A stretch of DNA of 64,000 nt from JBOCEF01 sp050586345 (GTDB lineage Bacteria > Pseudomonadota > Alphaproteobacteria > Rhodobacterales > Rhodobacteraceae), in NCBI RefSeq assembly GCF_050586345.1, contig NZ_JBOCEF010000014.1, forward strand, positions 1 through 64,000, in the 5' to 3' direction. The notes under the pieces were generated by a model. It ran no database searches. It had not been told where the DNA came from and was given only the letters and a program-made list of their open reading frames with translations. A program made the translations under genes and the position numbers. Numbering within the stretch: the stretch's first letter is position 1; the number at the start of each line of letters is the position of its first letter. Below are positions 1 to 11,153 of the stretch, in pieces.

Positions 1-76
<76 letters not shown>

Positions 77-84
77 GAAACGCC

Positions 85-1836
85 TCAGATCATCGCCGTG
101 GTCATGTTCGTCACCCAGATCGCCTGGTAGGGCGCGAGGATGATCTCCTCGCTCTCGCCGGTCCCGACTTCCTCGCCGGTCAGCAGGTCCAGCCAGGGCT
201 CGCCCCAGATCAGGTTGATCTGCGCCAGCGGCAGCGCCTGCGGCTCCGGCGTCAGGTTGTAGACGCAGAAGATCGACTGCCGCCGGTCCATGCTCTGCCG
301 CCACAGGCCCAGGAGCTGCTCGGGCAGCTGCAGCGTGAACTGCGTGGCGTTGGGGTGGAAGGCGGGCTGTCGGCGGCGGATGGCGACGCGGCGCTTGATC
401 TCGGCCAGCACGCGGCTCTGGTCCGAGGCCGGATCCGCCAGCAGCCCGTCCAGCGCCTCGCGGTCCCACTTGCGCCGGTTGATGGCGCGGTTGTGGCCGG
501 TCAGGTTCAGCGCCTCGCGGTCGTTCGGCGTGGCCAGAAGCGAGTGGATGTAGAAGGCGGGCAGCCCCTCGATCGACATCATCACCGTCTGGCAGCAGAT
601 GAAGCGCTCGAACTGCAGGTCATCCTCGCCGCCATGGATGGTGCGGGACATGGCGGACCAGAGCGAGACGTTCATCTCGTAGGGCGCCTCGACCCCGTCG
701 CGCGCGCGCATCGACACCGCGCCGCCCGCGTCGCGCACCGCCTCGATCATCGCGTTGATCTCCGGCTCCGGCAGGATGCCCTCCGCCCCGCGCACGCCGA
801 TCCCGTCATGCGAGGCGACGAAATTGAGATACGCGCAGCCCGGCAGCGCCGGCGGCATCGACATCAGCCAGCGGCGCAGGAACAGCGAGGAGCCCGACAG
901 CAGCGCGTGCAGCAGCAGCGGCGGCAGCGAGAAGTTGTAGATCGCGTGCGCCTCGTTCTGGTTGCCGAAATAGCTCAGGTTCTCGGCATGGGGCACGTTG
1001 GTCTCGGTCAGCAGCACCACGGGGGCGTCGAGCCGGTCGACCAGGGTGCGCATCAGCCGGATCACCTCGTGCGTCTGCGCCAGGTGGATCGAGGAGGTGC
1101 CGACCTGCTTCCACAGGAACGCCACGGCGTCGAGGCGGATGATCCGCGCGCCGTGGTCGATATAGCGGCGCATGATCGCCAGGAACTCCATCAGCACCCG
1201 CGGGTCGCCGAAATTCACGTCCACCTGGTCGGCCGAGAAGGTGCACCACACGTGGCGCGGCCCGTCATGGGCGTCATAGCGCGCCAGCAGCGGGTGCGGG
1301 CGCGGGCGCACCACGTCCGACAGGTCGTCCTCGGGGGAGGCGGTCTTGAACCAGGTCTCGAAGGGCGGCTCCCCGGCCAGGAACGCCTTGAACCAGGCCG
1401 ATTCCGCCGAACAGTGGTTGAGCACGAGGTCCACCATCAGGCGGAACTCCTGCCCGATCAGGTTGATGTCGTCCCAGGTCCCCAGCGCGGGGTCCACCGC
1501 GTCGTAGTCGATCACCGAGAACCCGTCATCCGAGGACCACGGGAAGAAGGGCAGCACGTGGACGCCGTTGATGTCGGGATGCACGTTTTCGCGCAGGAAG
1601 CGCAGAAGCGAGGAAAGCGGGCGCTCCCCCTCCCCCTTGATGCTGTCGCCATAGGTGATGAGGATGCTGTCCGCCTCGGACCACAGCGCCAGCGCGTTGG
1701 GCTTGACCATGTCGCGCGGGGCGTCCTTGCCGGGCCAGAAGGCGTCGATGGCCTGTTCGGCGAGCGCCTCGGCGTCGGCGTCGGGATAGATGGCGGCCAG
1801 GTGTCCGGCCACGAGCGCGCTCAGGTCCTGAACCAT
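85..1836 (-). CDS. GH13 sucrose phosphorylase-type glycosidase (sugar phosphorylase)
   Basis: A 583-residue alpha-amylase-superfamily protein. The four GH13 regions are visible: DLVLNH (136-141), GARIIRLDA with the probable nucleophile Asp236, LLTETN with the probable acid/base Glu278, and FVASHDGIG with Asp344. The lack of a signal peptide and the overall pattern fit subfamily 18 (sucrose phosphorylase and glucosylglycerate phosphorylase), which uses phosphate to split a glucoside into glucose 1-phosphate in the cytoplasm. The natural substrate (sucrose, glucosylglycerate or another glucoside) cannot be told from sequence alone. The start is supported by AAGGGAG upstream. The gene ends only 11 bases from the artefactual poly-C stretch, so its downstream partners, for example a phosphatase or transporter, are not visible. 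Confidence 0.85.
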   Translation of the reverse strand: MVQDLSALVAGHLAAIYPDADAEALAEQAIDAFWPGKDAPRDMVKPNALALWSEADSILITYGDSIKGEGERPLSSLLRFLRENVHPDINGVHVLPFFPWSSDDGFSVIDYDAVDPALGTWDDINLIGQEFRLMVDLVLNHCSAESAWFKAFLAGEPPFETWFKTASPEDDLSDVVRPRPHPLLARYDAHDGPRHVWCTFSADQVDVNFGDPRVLMEFLAIMRRYIDHGARIIRLDAVAFLWKQVGTSSIHLAQTHEVIRLMRTLVDRLDAPVVLLTETNVPHAENLSYFGNQNEAHAIYNFSLPPLLLHALLSGSSLFLRRWLMSMPPALPGCAYLNFVASHDGIGVRGAEGILPEPEINAMIEAVRDAGGAVSMRARDGVEAPYEMNVSLWSAMSRTIHGGEDDLQFERFICCQTVMMSIEGLPAFYIHSLLATPNDREALNLTGHNRAINRRKWDREALDGLLADPASDQSRVLAEIKRRVAIRRRQPAFHPNATQFTLQLPEQLLGLWRQSMDRRQSIFCVYNLTPEPQALPLAQINLIWGEPWLDLLTGEEVGTGESEEIILAPYQAIWVTNMTTAMI

Positions 1837-2114
1837 GAAGGCTCCCTTGCTGACCGGCGGAGGCGCCGGTCTTGCCTGTGGTGTGGTCGCGCAGACGTCA
1901 CGTCGCTGCGCTGAGCGTCCAGATTAGGCGCCGTGGAAGACGGGTGCAAAGGCGTAAGGCGCCGCAGCGCGGGAATTGGTCGGGATGCGCAACAGGGTGT
2001 CCGCCCTGCGGGCGGATGCGAGGGGAAGGACGGGGGCCGAGGCCCCCTTCCTTCCCCTCGCGCTCCCCATCCATCCCCCTGCCCGTGGCCGATGGCGCGC
2101 GCCGCCCGCACCCC

Positions 2115-3092
2115 TCACTCCGCCGGGGTGGGAACCGCCTTGAGATAGGCCGCGATCGCGGCGCGGTCCTCGGGCGGCAGGGCGGCGAGGTTCTCGACCA
2201 CCTCGACCATCGACCCGCCGACGCTGTCATAATCGGGGGTGAACCCGCTCTCGAGGTAATAGGCGATGTCCGCCTCGGACCAGGACAGGCCGCGCGGGGT
2301 GATGTCCGGCACCTGCCCCGGCCCGTCCGGGTTCGGCGCCCCGGCCAGCCAGCGCGAGCGGTCGAGCCCGCCGAGCGGATCGCGCGGCGTGTGGCACTCG
2401 GCGCAATGCCCCGGCCCCTCGACCAGGAAGCGGCCGCGGGTCACCTGCGGGTCCTCGGCCGCCACCACCCACTCCCCGGAGAGGTAGAGCCGTTTCCACA
2501 GCCCCAGCCCGCGGCGGATGTTGAAGGGAAAGCCCAGCTCGTGCCCCGGCGCGGCGCCTTCGACCGGCGGCAGCGTCCCGAGATAGGCGAACATGTCGAG
2601 CGCATCCCCCACCGTCAGCTTCGCGTAGGAGGCGTAGGGGAAGGCGGGATAGAGATGCGCCCCCTCCGGCCCGATCCCGCGCAGCACCGCGTCGGCGAAC
2701 TGGCGGCTCGACCAGGCGCCGATGCCGTCGGTCTCGTGCGGCGAGATGTTGGGGGCGACGAAGGTCCCGAACGCGGTTTCGAACCGCTTGCCGCCCGCAA
2801 GGCGCGGCGGGGCGTCGGGCTCCGCGCCCTCGCCCGCGCCCTCGCCCCCCGCCTCGCCCGCCGGGGCGATGTGGCACGAGGCGCAGCCGGCGACGGCGAA
2901 CAGCGTCGCGCCGCGCTCGGGGTCGGGCGTGAAATCCGGGGCCGCGGCCGGCAGCCCGTCCGGGCCGGTCCGGGTCATCGCGGGCCCCGCGAAACGGGCG
3001 CCGGGCAGCGGGTCGGGCGCGCTCAGCACCCAACCCGCGCCCGCGCCCCCCGCCGCCAGCAACAGGGCGGCGGCGACCAGGCGCGTCTGCAT
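2115..3092 (-). CDS. Dihaem c-type cytochrome
   Basis: A 325-residue exported cytochrome. The N-terminus (about 3-24) is a hydrophobic signal or anchor segment. Two haem c attachment motifs are present, CASCH at 70-74 and CAECH at 230-234, each in its own cytochrome c domain. A linker rich in Gly, Glu and Ala (about 78-92) follows the first motif. The layout resembles the cytochrome subunits of periplasmic alcohol, gluconate or fructose dehydrogenases and similar dihaem cytochromes, but no dehydrogenase gene lies nearby. It starts 7 bases after the cytochrome c-prime gene ends, so the two are probably one operon. The likely role is periplasmic electron transfer; the partner is unknown. Confidence 0.85.
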   Translation of the reverse strand: MQTRLVAAALLLAAGGAGAGWVLSAPDPLPGARFAGPAMTRTGPDGLPAAAPDFTPDPERGATLFAVAGCASCHIAPAGEAGGEGAGEGAEPDAPPRLAGGKRFETAFGTFVAPNISPHETDGIGAWSSRQFADAVLRGIGPEGAHLYPAFPYASYAKLTVGDALDMFAYLGTLPPVEGAAPGHELGFPFNIRRGLGLWKRLYLSGEWVVAAEDPQVTRGRFLVEGPGHCAECHTPRDPLGGLDRSRWLAGAPNPDGPGQVPDITPRGLSWSEADIAYYLESGFTPDYDSVGGSMVEVVENLAALPPEDRAAIAAYLKAVPTPAE

Positions 3093-3099
3093 CTGCGCC

Positions 3100-3564
3100 T
3101 CAGTTCTTCTTCACGCGGTAATCCTGGTGGCAGCCCTTGCAGTTGGCGGCCACCTGCCCGAACACCGGCATGAAGGCGTCCTTGTCCGCCGGCTTTGCGG
3201 CCATGGCCGAGGCGGTGTCGGCGAGGAACTTGGCCGCCGCCGCCTCGAAGCCCGCCGCATCCGACCAGATCTTCGGCGACGCCTCGGAATCGTGGGTGGC
3301 CGAGCCCTCGGGGAACTGCGCCGCGAAGCCGAGCGCGGCCGAGTTCATCACCCGGAAGGACTGCTCGGCCAGCGCGGCGTCATAGGCGATCTCGCCCTTG
3401 GCCATGCCGCCGAGCGCGCCCATCGCGGCGCCCACGTTCTTCATCATGTGCATGCGGAGGGAGACGGGGTCGGAGAGGTCGGCGGGCCCCATGTCGCCAT
3501 GGGCGACGGCCGCGCTCCCGATGGCGAAGAGGGCGGCGGCGGCGGCGATTCTTGTGCTGCGCAT
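3100..3564 (-). CDS. Cytochrome c-prime
   Basis: A 154-residue protein with a signal peptide (about 1-22, ending near AVAHG). A single haem motif, CKGCH, lies ten or so residues from the C-terminus at 142-146. A C-terminal CxxCH in a small four-helix protein is diagnostic of cytochrome c-prime, a periplasmic high-spin haem protein associated with binding or detoxifying NO and other small ligands. The frame is open further upstream, but the ATG at 3564 is preceded by AGGAAAG and begins a proper signal peptide, so it is chosen. It is the first gene of a pair with the dihaem cytochrome. Confidence 0.9.
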   Translation of the reverse strand: MRSTRIAAAAALFAIGSAAVAHGDMGPADLSDPVSLRMHMMKNVGAAMGALGGMAKGEIAYDAALAEQSFRVMNSAALGFAAQFPEGSATHDSEASPKIWSDAAGFEAAAAKFLADTASAMAAKPADKDAFMPVFGQVAANCKGCHQDYRVKKN

Positions 3565-3762
3565 GGGTCTTTCCTGTCTGTACTTGCACGGCCCCGCGGG
3601 CCGGCCCCGAAATCCCGGGGCGACCTGCAGTCTGCCGTAACGAAACCTTGCGCGGGCTGACAACCGCGTGAGGGGCGCCCGCCGCCCCCTCGCACAGGCC
3701 CGCCGCGCCCCCCGGCCCAGACCGCTGAAAATGCGGCGAAATTGCGTGGCATGGTAAATTTC

Positions 3763-3790
3763 TTGACGAACTTCACGCCCCGCCCGTCAA
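3763..3790. promoter_or_regulatory. Inverted repeat in the AT-rich acs upstream region
   Basis: TTGACG (3763-3768) and CGTCAA (3785-3790) form a perfect inverted repeat with a 16-base spacer. It lies in an AT-rich island about 170-200 bases before acs, a typical place for an operator. The regulator is not identifiable. Confidence 0.35.
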
Positions 3791-3963
3791 AGAATTTACA
3801 GAAAAATCCAATGCGACGAATTAGTTAGTGTTCGATTTTCGTAAATGGTGTAGATTGCCCAACGTAAAGAGGCATGCGCGCAGATGGAGCCCGGTCCAGC
3901 CGGCCCCGACGCGGAAAGCAGCCCGGACGCGCGCATGCCGCGTCGACACGTTGGAGGAAGACG

Positions 3964-5934
<1,971 letters not shown>

Positions 5935-6060
5935 GCCCCGCGCCCGTCGGGCCGCCGCCGGCGGCCAGCCGTCACGGCCCCCGCACCCCAAGGACGCCCC
6001 CCGCCCGGCCCGGCGGGGCGGCGACGCGGGGGCGGCCGGCCGCGCGGCGGCCCGACCCCC

Positions 6061-6104
6061 CGCCGGGATGCGCGCGCCCTTGCTGCGCGGCGCGCGTCCC
6101 GGCG
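6061..6104 (+). terminator. Hairpin downstream of acs
   Basis: A long GC stem (CGCCGGG plus CGCGCGCC on the left; GGCGCGCG plus CCCGGCG on the right) with an internal bulge and a 10-base loop. It lies between acs and adk. There is no T-tract, so it may pause or attenuate rather than fully terminate. Confidence 0.45.
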
Positions 6105-6135
6105 GCCCTGACCAGACCAGAGAGGAGGGCGCGTC

Positions 6136-6816
6136 ATGGACGCCCAGACCGACACCCGCTCCGAGACCCGCACGGTGAACCTGATCCTTCTCGGCCCGCC
6201 CGGCGCCGGCAAGGGCACCCAGGCCCGGATCCTGATGGAAGAGCGCGGCCTGACGCAGCTGTCGACCGGCGACATGCTGCGCGCGGCCGTGGCCGCGGGC
6301 ACGGATGCGGGCAAGGCGGCGAAGGCGGTGATGGAGGCGGGCGGGCTCGTCTCGGACGAGATCGTGGTGGCCATCGTCGACGACAAGCTGGCCGAGGAGA
6401 AATCCGGCCCCGGCGTGATCTTCGACGGCTTCCCGCGCACCGCCGCCCAGGCGGAATCGCTCGACGCGCTGCTGGCCAAACACGGCATGCAGCTCGACGC
6501 CGTCGTCTCCATGGAAGTGGATGACGACGCGATGGTGGGCCGCGTCTCCGGCCGCTACACCTGCGGCGGCTGCGGCGAGGGCTATCACGACGCCGCCAAG
6601 GTCCCGCGGACCGAGGGCGTGTGCGACAAGTGCGGCGGGAGCGATTTCAAGCGCCGCGCCGACGACAACGCCGAGACGGTGCGCGCGCGCCTCGAGGCCT
6701 ACCACGCAGACACCGCTCCGCTGATCGCCCACTACGCGGCGACCGGCAAGCTGAAAACCGTCGATGCCATGAAGGACATCGACGACGTCACCGCCGCCAT
6801 CCGCGCGGCGATCTGA
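6136..6816 (+). CDS. adk: Adenylate kinase, zinc-LID type
   Basis: A 226-residue nucleoside monophosphate kinase (ATP + AMP to 2 ADP). The P-loop GPPGAGKGT is at 20-28 and FDGFPRT at 96-102. The LID carries four cysteines (143, 146, 163, 166) as two CxxC pairs, the zinc-binding form. The N-terminus is about 14 residues longer than usual. The ATG at 6136 has a GAGGAGG site, while a GTG at 6175 would give the canonical short start. Its place between acs and the acetate symporter is functionally apt, since Acs produces AMP that adenylate kinase must recycle. This could be a second, dedicated Adk; the copy in the ribosomal protein operon, if present, lies outside the window. Confidence 0.95.
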   Translation: MDAQTDTRSETRTVNLILLGPPGAGKGTQARILMEERGLTQLSTGDMLRAAVAAGTDAGKAAKAVMEAGGLVSDEIVVAIVDDKLAEEKSGPGVIFDGFPRTAAQAESLDALLAKHGMQLDAVVSMEVDDDAMVGRVSGRYTCGGCGEGYHDAAKVPRTEGVCDKCGGSDFKRRADDNAETVRARLEAYHADTAPLIAHYAATGKLKTVDAMKDIDDVTAAIRAAI

Positions 6817-6894
6817 CCCCGCCCGCTTCGTCGTCCCGCCCCCCGGCCCGGGGGCGGGGCGGCGCGTTCCACCTCTGACCCAAGGGAGCTTGAA

Positions 6895-7152
6895 ATGTCA
6901 GAAAAGGACGACAACGCCTATTGGAAGGCGAACATCTCCATCATCCGCGTCAGCCTCGTGATCTGGGCTGTCGTGTCCTTCGGGTTCGGCATCCTGCTGC
7001 GCCCGATGCTGTCCGGCATCTCCGTCGGCGGCTCCGACCTCGGCTTCTGGTTCGCCCAGCAGGGCTCCATCCTCGTGTTCCTGGCGCTGATCTTCTTCTA
7101 CGCCTGGCGCATGAACGCCGTCGACCGCGCCCATGGCGTGGACGAAGAATAA
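6895..7152 (+). CDS. DUF4212 small subunit of sodium:solute symporter
   Basis: An 85-residue protein with two hydrophobic segments (about 16-38 and 53-73) and charged ends. Length, topology and position directly before a large SSF symporter match the DUF4212 family of putative small subunits of acetate-type sodium:solute symporters. The start has GGGAGC upstream. It is separated from the symporter by 19 bases and is surely co-transcribed with it. Confidence 0.9.
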   Translation: MSEKDDNAYWKANISIIRVSLVIWAVVSFGFGILLRPMLSGISVGGSDLGFWFAQQGSILVFLALIFFYAWRMNAVDRAHGVDEE

Positions 7153-7171
7153 GCAAGGGGGTTTCTGACAG

Positions 7172-8959
7172 ATGGACCAGTTCACTCTGAACCTGCTCTT
7201 TGTCGGCGCGTCCTTCGCGCTGTACATCGGCATCGCGATCTGGGCCCGCGCGGGCTCGACCGCCGAATTCTACGCCGCCGGCCGCGGCGTCCACCCGGTG
7301 ACCAACGGCATGGCGACCGCCGCGGACTGGATGTCCGCCGCGTCCTTCATCTCGATGGCCGGCCTCATCGCCTTCACCGGCTATGACAACTCCTCGTTCC
7401 TGATGGGCTGGACCGGCGGCTACGTGCTGCTCGCGCTCCTGCTCGCGCCCTACCTGCGCAAGTTCGGCAAGTTCACCGTCTCCGAGTTCATCGGCGACCG
7501 GTTCTACTCCCCGACCGCGCGCCTGGTGGCGGTGATCTGCCTGATCGTCGCGTCGACCACCTACGTGATCGGCCAGATGACCGGCGTGGGCGTGGCTTTC
7601 GGCCGCTTCCTCGAGGTCGACAACACCACGGGCCTGCTGATCGGCGCCTGCGTCGTGTTCGCCTACGCGGTGTTCGGCGGCATGAAGGGCGTGACCTACA
7701 CCCAGGTCGCGCAGTACGTCGTGCTGATCATGGCCTACACCATCCCGGCCATCTTCATCTCGCTGCAGCTGACCGGCAACCCGATCCCGGCGCTGGGCCT
7801 GTTCGGCGATCACACCGGCTCGGGCGAGCCGCTGCTGGCCAAGCTTGACCAGATCGTCCGCGAGCTGGGCTTCGCCGAGTACACCACCCACCATGCCGAC
7901 ACGCTCAACATGGTGCTGTTCACCCTGTCGCTGATGATCGGCACCGCGGGTCTGCCGCACGTGATCATGCGCTTCTTCACCGTTCCCAAGGTGTCGGACG
8001 CGCGCTGGTCGGCGGGCTGGGCGCTGGTGTTCATCGCGCTGCTGTACCTGACCGCCCCGGCCGTCGGCGCCATGGCGCGCCTGAACATCTCGGAGCTGAT
8101 GTGGCCGAACGGCGCGCAGAGCACCCCGGTGTCGGTCGAGACCATCGAGTCCGAGGACGCCTACGCCTGGATGGCGACCTGGAAGAAGACCGGCCTGTTC
8201 GACTACGAGGACAAGAACGGCGACGGCGTGATCGTCTACTTCAACGACGCGAACGCCGACACCGTGGCCAAGATGGAAGCGGCGGGCTGGGGCTCCGAGA
8301 ACGAGCTGACCGTGTTCAACCGCGACATCCTCGTGCTGGCCAACCCGGAAATCGCCAACCTGCCCGGCTGGGTCATCGGCCTGGTGGCCGCGGGCGGCCT
8401 CGCCGCCGCGCTCTCCACCGCCGCGGGCCTGCTGCTGGCGATCTCCTCCGCAGTCTCCCACGACCTGATCAAGGGCGCCATCAACCCGAACATCTCTGAA
8501 TCGGGCGAACTGATGTCGGCCCGGATCGCGATGGCCGTGGCGATCGCGGTGGCGACCTACCTGGGCCTCAACCCCCCGGGCTTCGCGGCGCAGACCGTGG
8601 CGCTGGCCTTCGGCCTGGCGGCGGCCTCGATCTTCCCGGCGCTGATGATGGGCATCTTCTCGACCCGCATCAACAACAAGGGCGCCGTGGCGGGCATGGT
8701 CTCCGGCCTCGTCGTCACCCTGGTCTACATCTTCCTGCACAAGGGCTGGTTCTTCATCCCGGACACCAACTCGTTCACGGATGCGGACCCGCTGCTGGGC
8801 ACCATCAAGTCCACCTCCTTCGGCGCCGTCGGCGCGATGGTGAACTTCGCGGTCGCCTACTTCGTGTCCAACGCGACCGAGGACACCCCGCAGGAGATCA
8901 AGGACATGGTCGAGTCGATCCGCGTGCCGCGCGGCGCCGGCGCCGCCCAGGACCACTGA
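7172..8959 (+). CDS. Sodium:solute symporter large subunit (acetate-type, ActP-like)
   Basis: A 595-residue multi-spanning membrane protein of the SSF family, with typical segments such as TAADWMSAASFISMAG and GGLAAALSTAAGLLLAISS. It is of the VC_2705-like class that pairs with DUF4212 subunits. A hydrophilic insertion of roughly 80 residues (about 305-390) carries an EF-hand-like DKNGDG loop near residue 349. The position after acs and adk supports uptake of acetate or another short organic acid with sodium, but substrate specificity is inferred from context only. The insertion would face one side of the membrane and might bind a metal. Confidence 0.92.
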   Translation: MDQFTLNLLFVGASFALYIGIAIWARAGSTAEFYAAGRGVHPVTNGMATAADWMSAASFISMAGLIAFTGYDNSSFLMGWTGGYVLLALLLAPYLRKFGKFTVSEFIGDRFYSPTARLVAVICLIVASTTYVIGQMTGVGVAFGRFLEVDNTTGLLIGACVVFAYAVFGGMKGVTYTQVAQYVVLIMAYTIPAIFISLQLTGNPIPALGLFGDHTGSGEPLLAKLDQIVRELGFAEYTTHHADTLNMVLFTLSLMIGTAGLPHVIMRFFTVPKVSDARWSAGWALVFIALLYLTAPAVGAMARLNISELMWPNGAQSTPVSVETIESEDAYAWMATWKKTGLFDYEDKNGDGVIVYFNDANADTVAKMEAAGWGSENELTVFNRDILVLANPEIANLPGWVIGLVAAGGLAAALSTAAGLLLAISSAVSHDLIKGAINPNISESGELMSARIAMAVAIAVATYLGLNPPGFAAQTVALAFGLAAASIFPALMMGIFSTRINNKGAVAGMVSGLVVTLVYIFLHKGWFFIPDTNSFTDADPLLGTIKSTSFGAVGAMVNFAVAYFVSNATEDTPQEIKDMVESIRVPRGAGAAQDH

Positions 8960-8976
8960 TCGGACCTTGCAAGACC

Positions 8977-9005
8977 GCCGGGGGCGCGCGCGCCGCGCCC
9001 CCGGC
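8977..9005 (+). terminator. Hairpin terminator after the symporter gene
   Basis: A perfect 12-bp GC stem, GCCGGGGGCGCG (8977-8988) pairing with 8994-9005, closes a 5-base loop 17 bases after the symporter stop. A C/T-rich tract (TCCCTCCCCC) follows. Confidence 0.55.
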
Positions 9006-9233
9006 TCCCTCCCCCTTCCCGCCTGACCCAAATCAAGGCGCGGACCCGCAGCTTGCGCCATGCCTGTCCCCGGCGGAGCCTGCAGCGAACCAGACGCATT
9101 TCCGCCAGCGGCGCCGACATGGCGCGCCCCTGACGCGAATGCGCCGCCCCGGCCCGGCCCCCTGCCCCTTCCCCCCTTCGGCAGGCCCCCCGCGCCCCGG
9201 CGCCTTTCGCCCGGCAGAAGGATCCTCGGCGCC

Positions 9234-11075
9234 ATGCAGCACGGCGAAATTCATGCCTTCCTGACGACCTGTCAGCCCTATGACGCCCTGCCCCCGGCGG
9301 TGCTGGAACAGGCGGCGCGCGAGGCGTCGATCGTCGAGGTGAAGGCGGGCGAGGAGCTGATCGCCCTCGGCCAGCTTCCCACCGGCATCCACCTGGTGCG
9401 CACCGGCGGCGTCGAGCTTCGGGACGAGACCGGCCACCCCATCGCCCATCGCGGCCCCGGCGACCGCGTCGGCGACCGCCCGCTGCTGCGCGGCCAGGGC
9501 TCGCGCGCGCAGGTCGTGGCCACTGCCGACAGCCGCTTGATCTTCGTCCCCGAGGGCGTGTTGCGCATGCTGATGGCCGATTTCCCGGCCTTCGCGCGCT
9601 TCCTCGTCTCGGGGCGCAAGGACCTTGGCGAGGGGCTGGACGCGGGGCCGCGCAAGCCCGACCTCGCCACGCTCCCCGTCTCGGACATCATGACCCCGGA
9701 CCCCGCCCTGCTGCCCCCCGGCGCGCCGGTGCGCGCGCTGGCCAGGATCATGCAGGAGAAGAAGCATTCCTGCGTGCTGCTGGGCGAGGGGCGGCGGCTC
9801 GACGGCATCCTGACCGCGGGCGACATGGTCGGCGTGCTGGCGCAGGGCATCGACGGCGAGACGCCGGGCTCGGAGGTGATGACCACCGGCCTGCGCACCC
9901 TCGCGCCCACCGCGCTCGGCCTCGACGCGCTGCACATGATGGCCGAGCGGCGCATCGGCCACCTGCCCGTGGTCGACAACGGCAAGCTCCTGGGGATCGT
10001 CACCCAGACCGACCTCGTGCGGCGCGAGGCGCTGAGCGCGGCGCATCTTGTCGGCGACATCGCCCGCAAGGGCTCGGCCGAGGAGATGATCCCGATCACC
10101 GCGGCGATCCCGGGCCTGCTGGCGCAGCTCGTCGCCCAGGGCGCGCGCCCCGAGGCGATCACCCGGATGATCACCGACATCGCCGACGCCGCCACCCGCC
10201 GCCTGCTGACCCTGGCCGAGGAGACCATCGGCCCGGCGCCGGTCCCGTGGCTCTGGCTCGCCTGCGGATCGCAGGGGCGGCAGGAGCAGACGGGCGTCTC
10301 GGACCAGGACAACTGCCTGATCCTGTCGGACGACTACGTGGAAGCCGAGCATGGCCAGTATTTCAAGGATTTCGCGGAGTTCGTCTGCGACGGCCTGAAC
10401 GAGATCGGCTATGTCTACTGCCCCGGCGACATGATGGCGTCGAACGCCCGCTGGCGGCAGCCGGTCCGCGTGTGGCGCAGCTATTTCGAAGGCTGGGTGA
10501 GGAAACCCGACCCGATGGCGCAGATGCTGGCGAGCGTGATGTTCGACCTGCGCCCCATCGGCGGGGATGAGAGCCTGTTCACCGGCCTCCAGGCCGAGAC
10601 GCTGGAGATGGCGTCGAAGAACACCATCTTCGTCGCGCACATGACCTCCAACAGCCTCAAGCACACGGTGCCGCTGGGCCTGTTCCGCGGCTTCGCGCTG
10701 GTCCGGTCGGGCGAGCACAAGAACACGCTCGACCTCAAGCATAACGGCGTGGTGCCGGTGGTGGACCTGGGCCGGCTCTATGCGCTGATCGCGAAGATCG
10801 AGGCGGCGGGCACCCGTGCGCGGCTGATCGCGGCGAAGGAGCGGGGGGCGGCGAGCGCGTCCGGCATCGCCGACCTGCTCGACGCCTATGACATGATCGC
10901 CGAGACGCGGCTGCGCCACCAGGCCGCCCAGGTGCGGCGGGGCGAGAAGCCCGACAATTTCATGGACCCCACGACGCTGTCGGAGCTTGAGCGCAACCAC
11001 CTGAAGGATGCGTTCGGGGTGATCCGCACGATGCAGTCGGGCGCCGCCTCGGGCCGCGGCGGCGGGCTGATGTAA
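9234..11075 (+). CDS. Cyclic-nucleotide-binding / CBS / DUF294 nucleotidyltransferase-like protein
   Basis: A 613-residue cytoplasmic protein. Order of domains: a cNMP-binding (CAP-like) beta-roll at about 15-130, a CBS pair at about 150-275, then a DUF294 putative nucleotidyltransferase domain with GSQGRQEQTGVSDQDN near 344-359, and a helical C-terminal domain. The G-S-x(n)-E-x(n)-D-x-D pattern resembles the GlnD nucleotidyltransferase active site. The frame is open upstream to 9060, but the ATG at 9234 has AAGGA ahead and starts at a sensible domain edge. It sits between the acetate symporter and the PAS/exonuclease genes. Its role is unknown; the domains suggest that it senses nucleotides and modifies a partner. 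Confidence 0.88.
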   Translation: MQHGEIHAFLTTCQPYDALPPAVLEQAAREASIVEVKAGEELIALGQLPTGIHLVRTGGVELRDETGHPIAHRGPGDRVGDRPLLRGQGSRAQVVATADSRLIFVPEGVLRMLMADFPAFARFLVSGRKDLGEGLDAGPRKPDLATLPVSDIMTPDPALLPPGAPVRALARIMQEKKHSCVLLGEGRRLDGILTAGDMVGVLAQGIDGETPGSEVMTTGLRTLAPTALGLDALHMMAERRIGHLPVVDNGKLLGIVTQTDLVRREALSAAHLVGDIARKGSAEEMIPITAAIPGLLAQLVAQGARPEAITRMITDIADAATRRLLTLAEETIGPAPVPWLWLACGSQGRQEQTGVSDQDNCLILSDDYVEAEHGQYFKDFAEFVCDGLNEIGYVYCPGDMMASNARWRQPVRVWRSYFEGWVRKPDPMAQMLASVMFDLRPIGGDESLFTGLQAETLEMASKNTIFVAHMTSNSLKHTVPLGLFRGFALVRSGEHKNTLDLKHNGVVPVVDLGRLYALIAKIEAAGTRARLIAAKERGAASASGIADLLDAYDMIAETRLRHQAAQVRRGEKPDNFMDPTTLSELERNHLKDAFGVIRTMQSGAASGRGGGLM

Positions 11076-11153
11076 CTTGCCCGCGCCGCGGATCTTCCGC
11101 GGCGGGCGATACGGGGACCCGCGCCAAGACGGGCTCCGAGGGAAGGAGATGCC

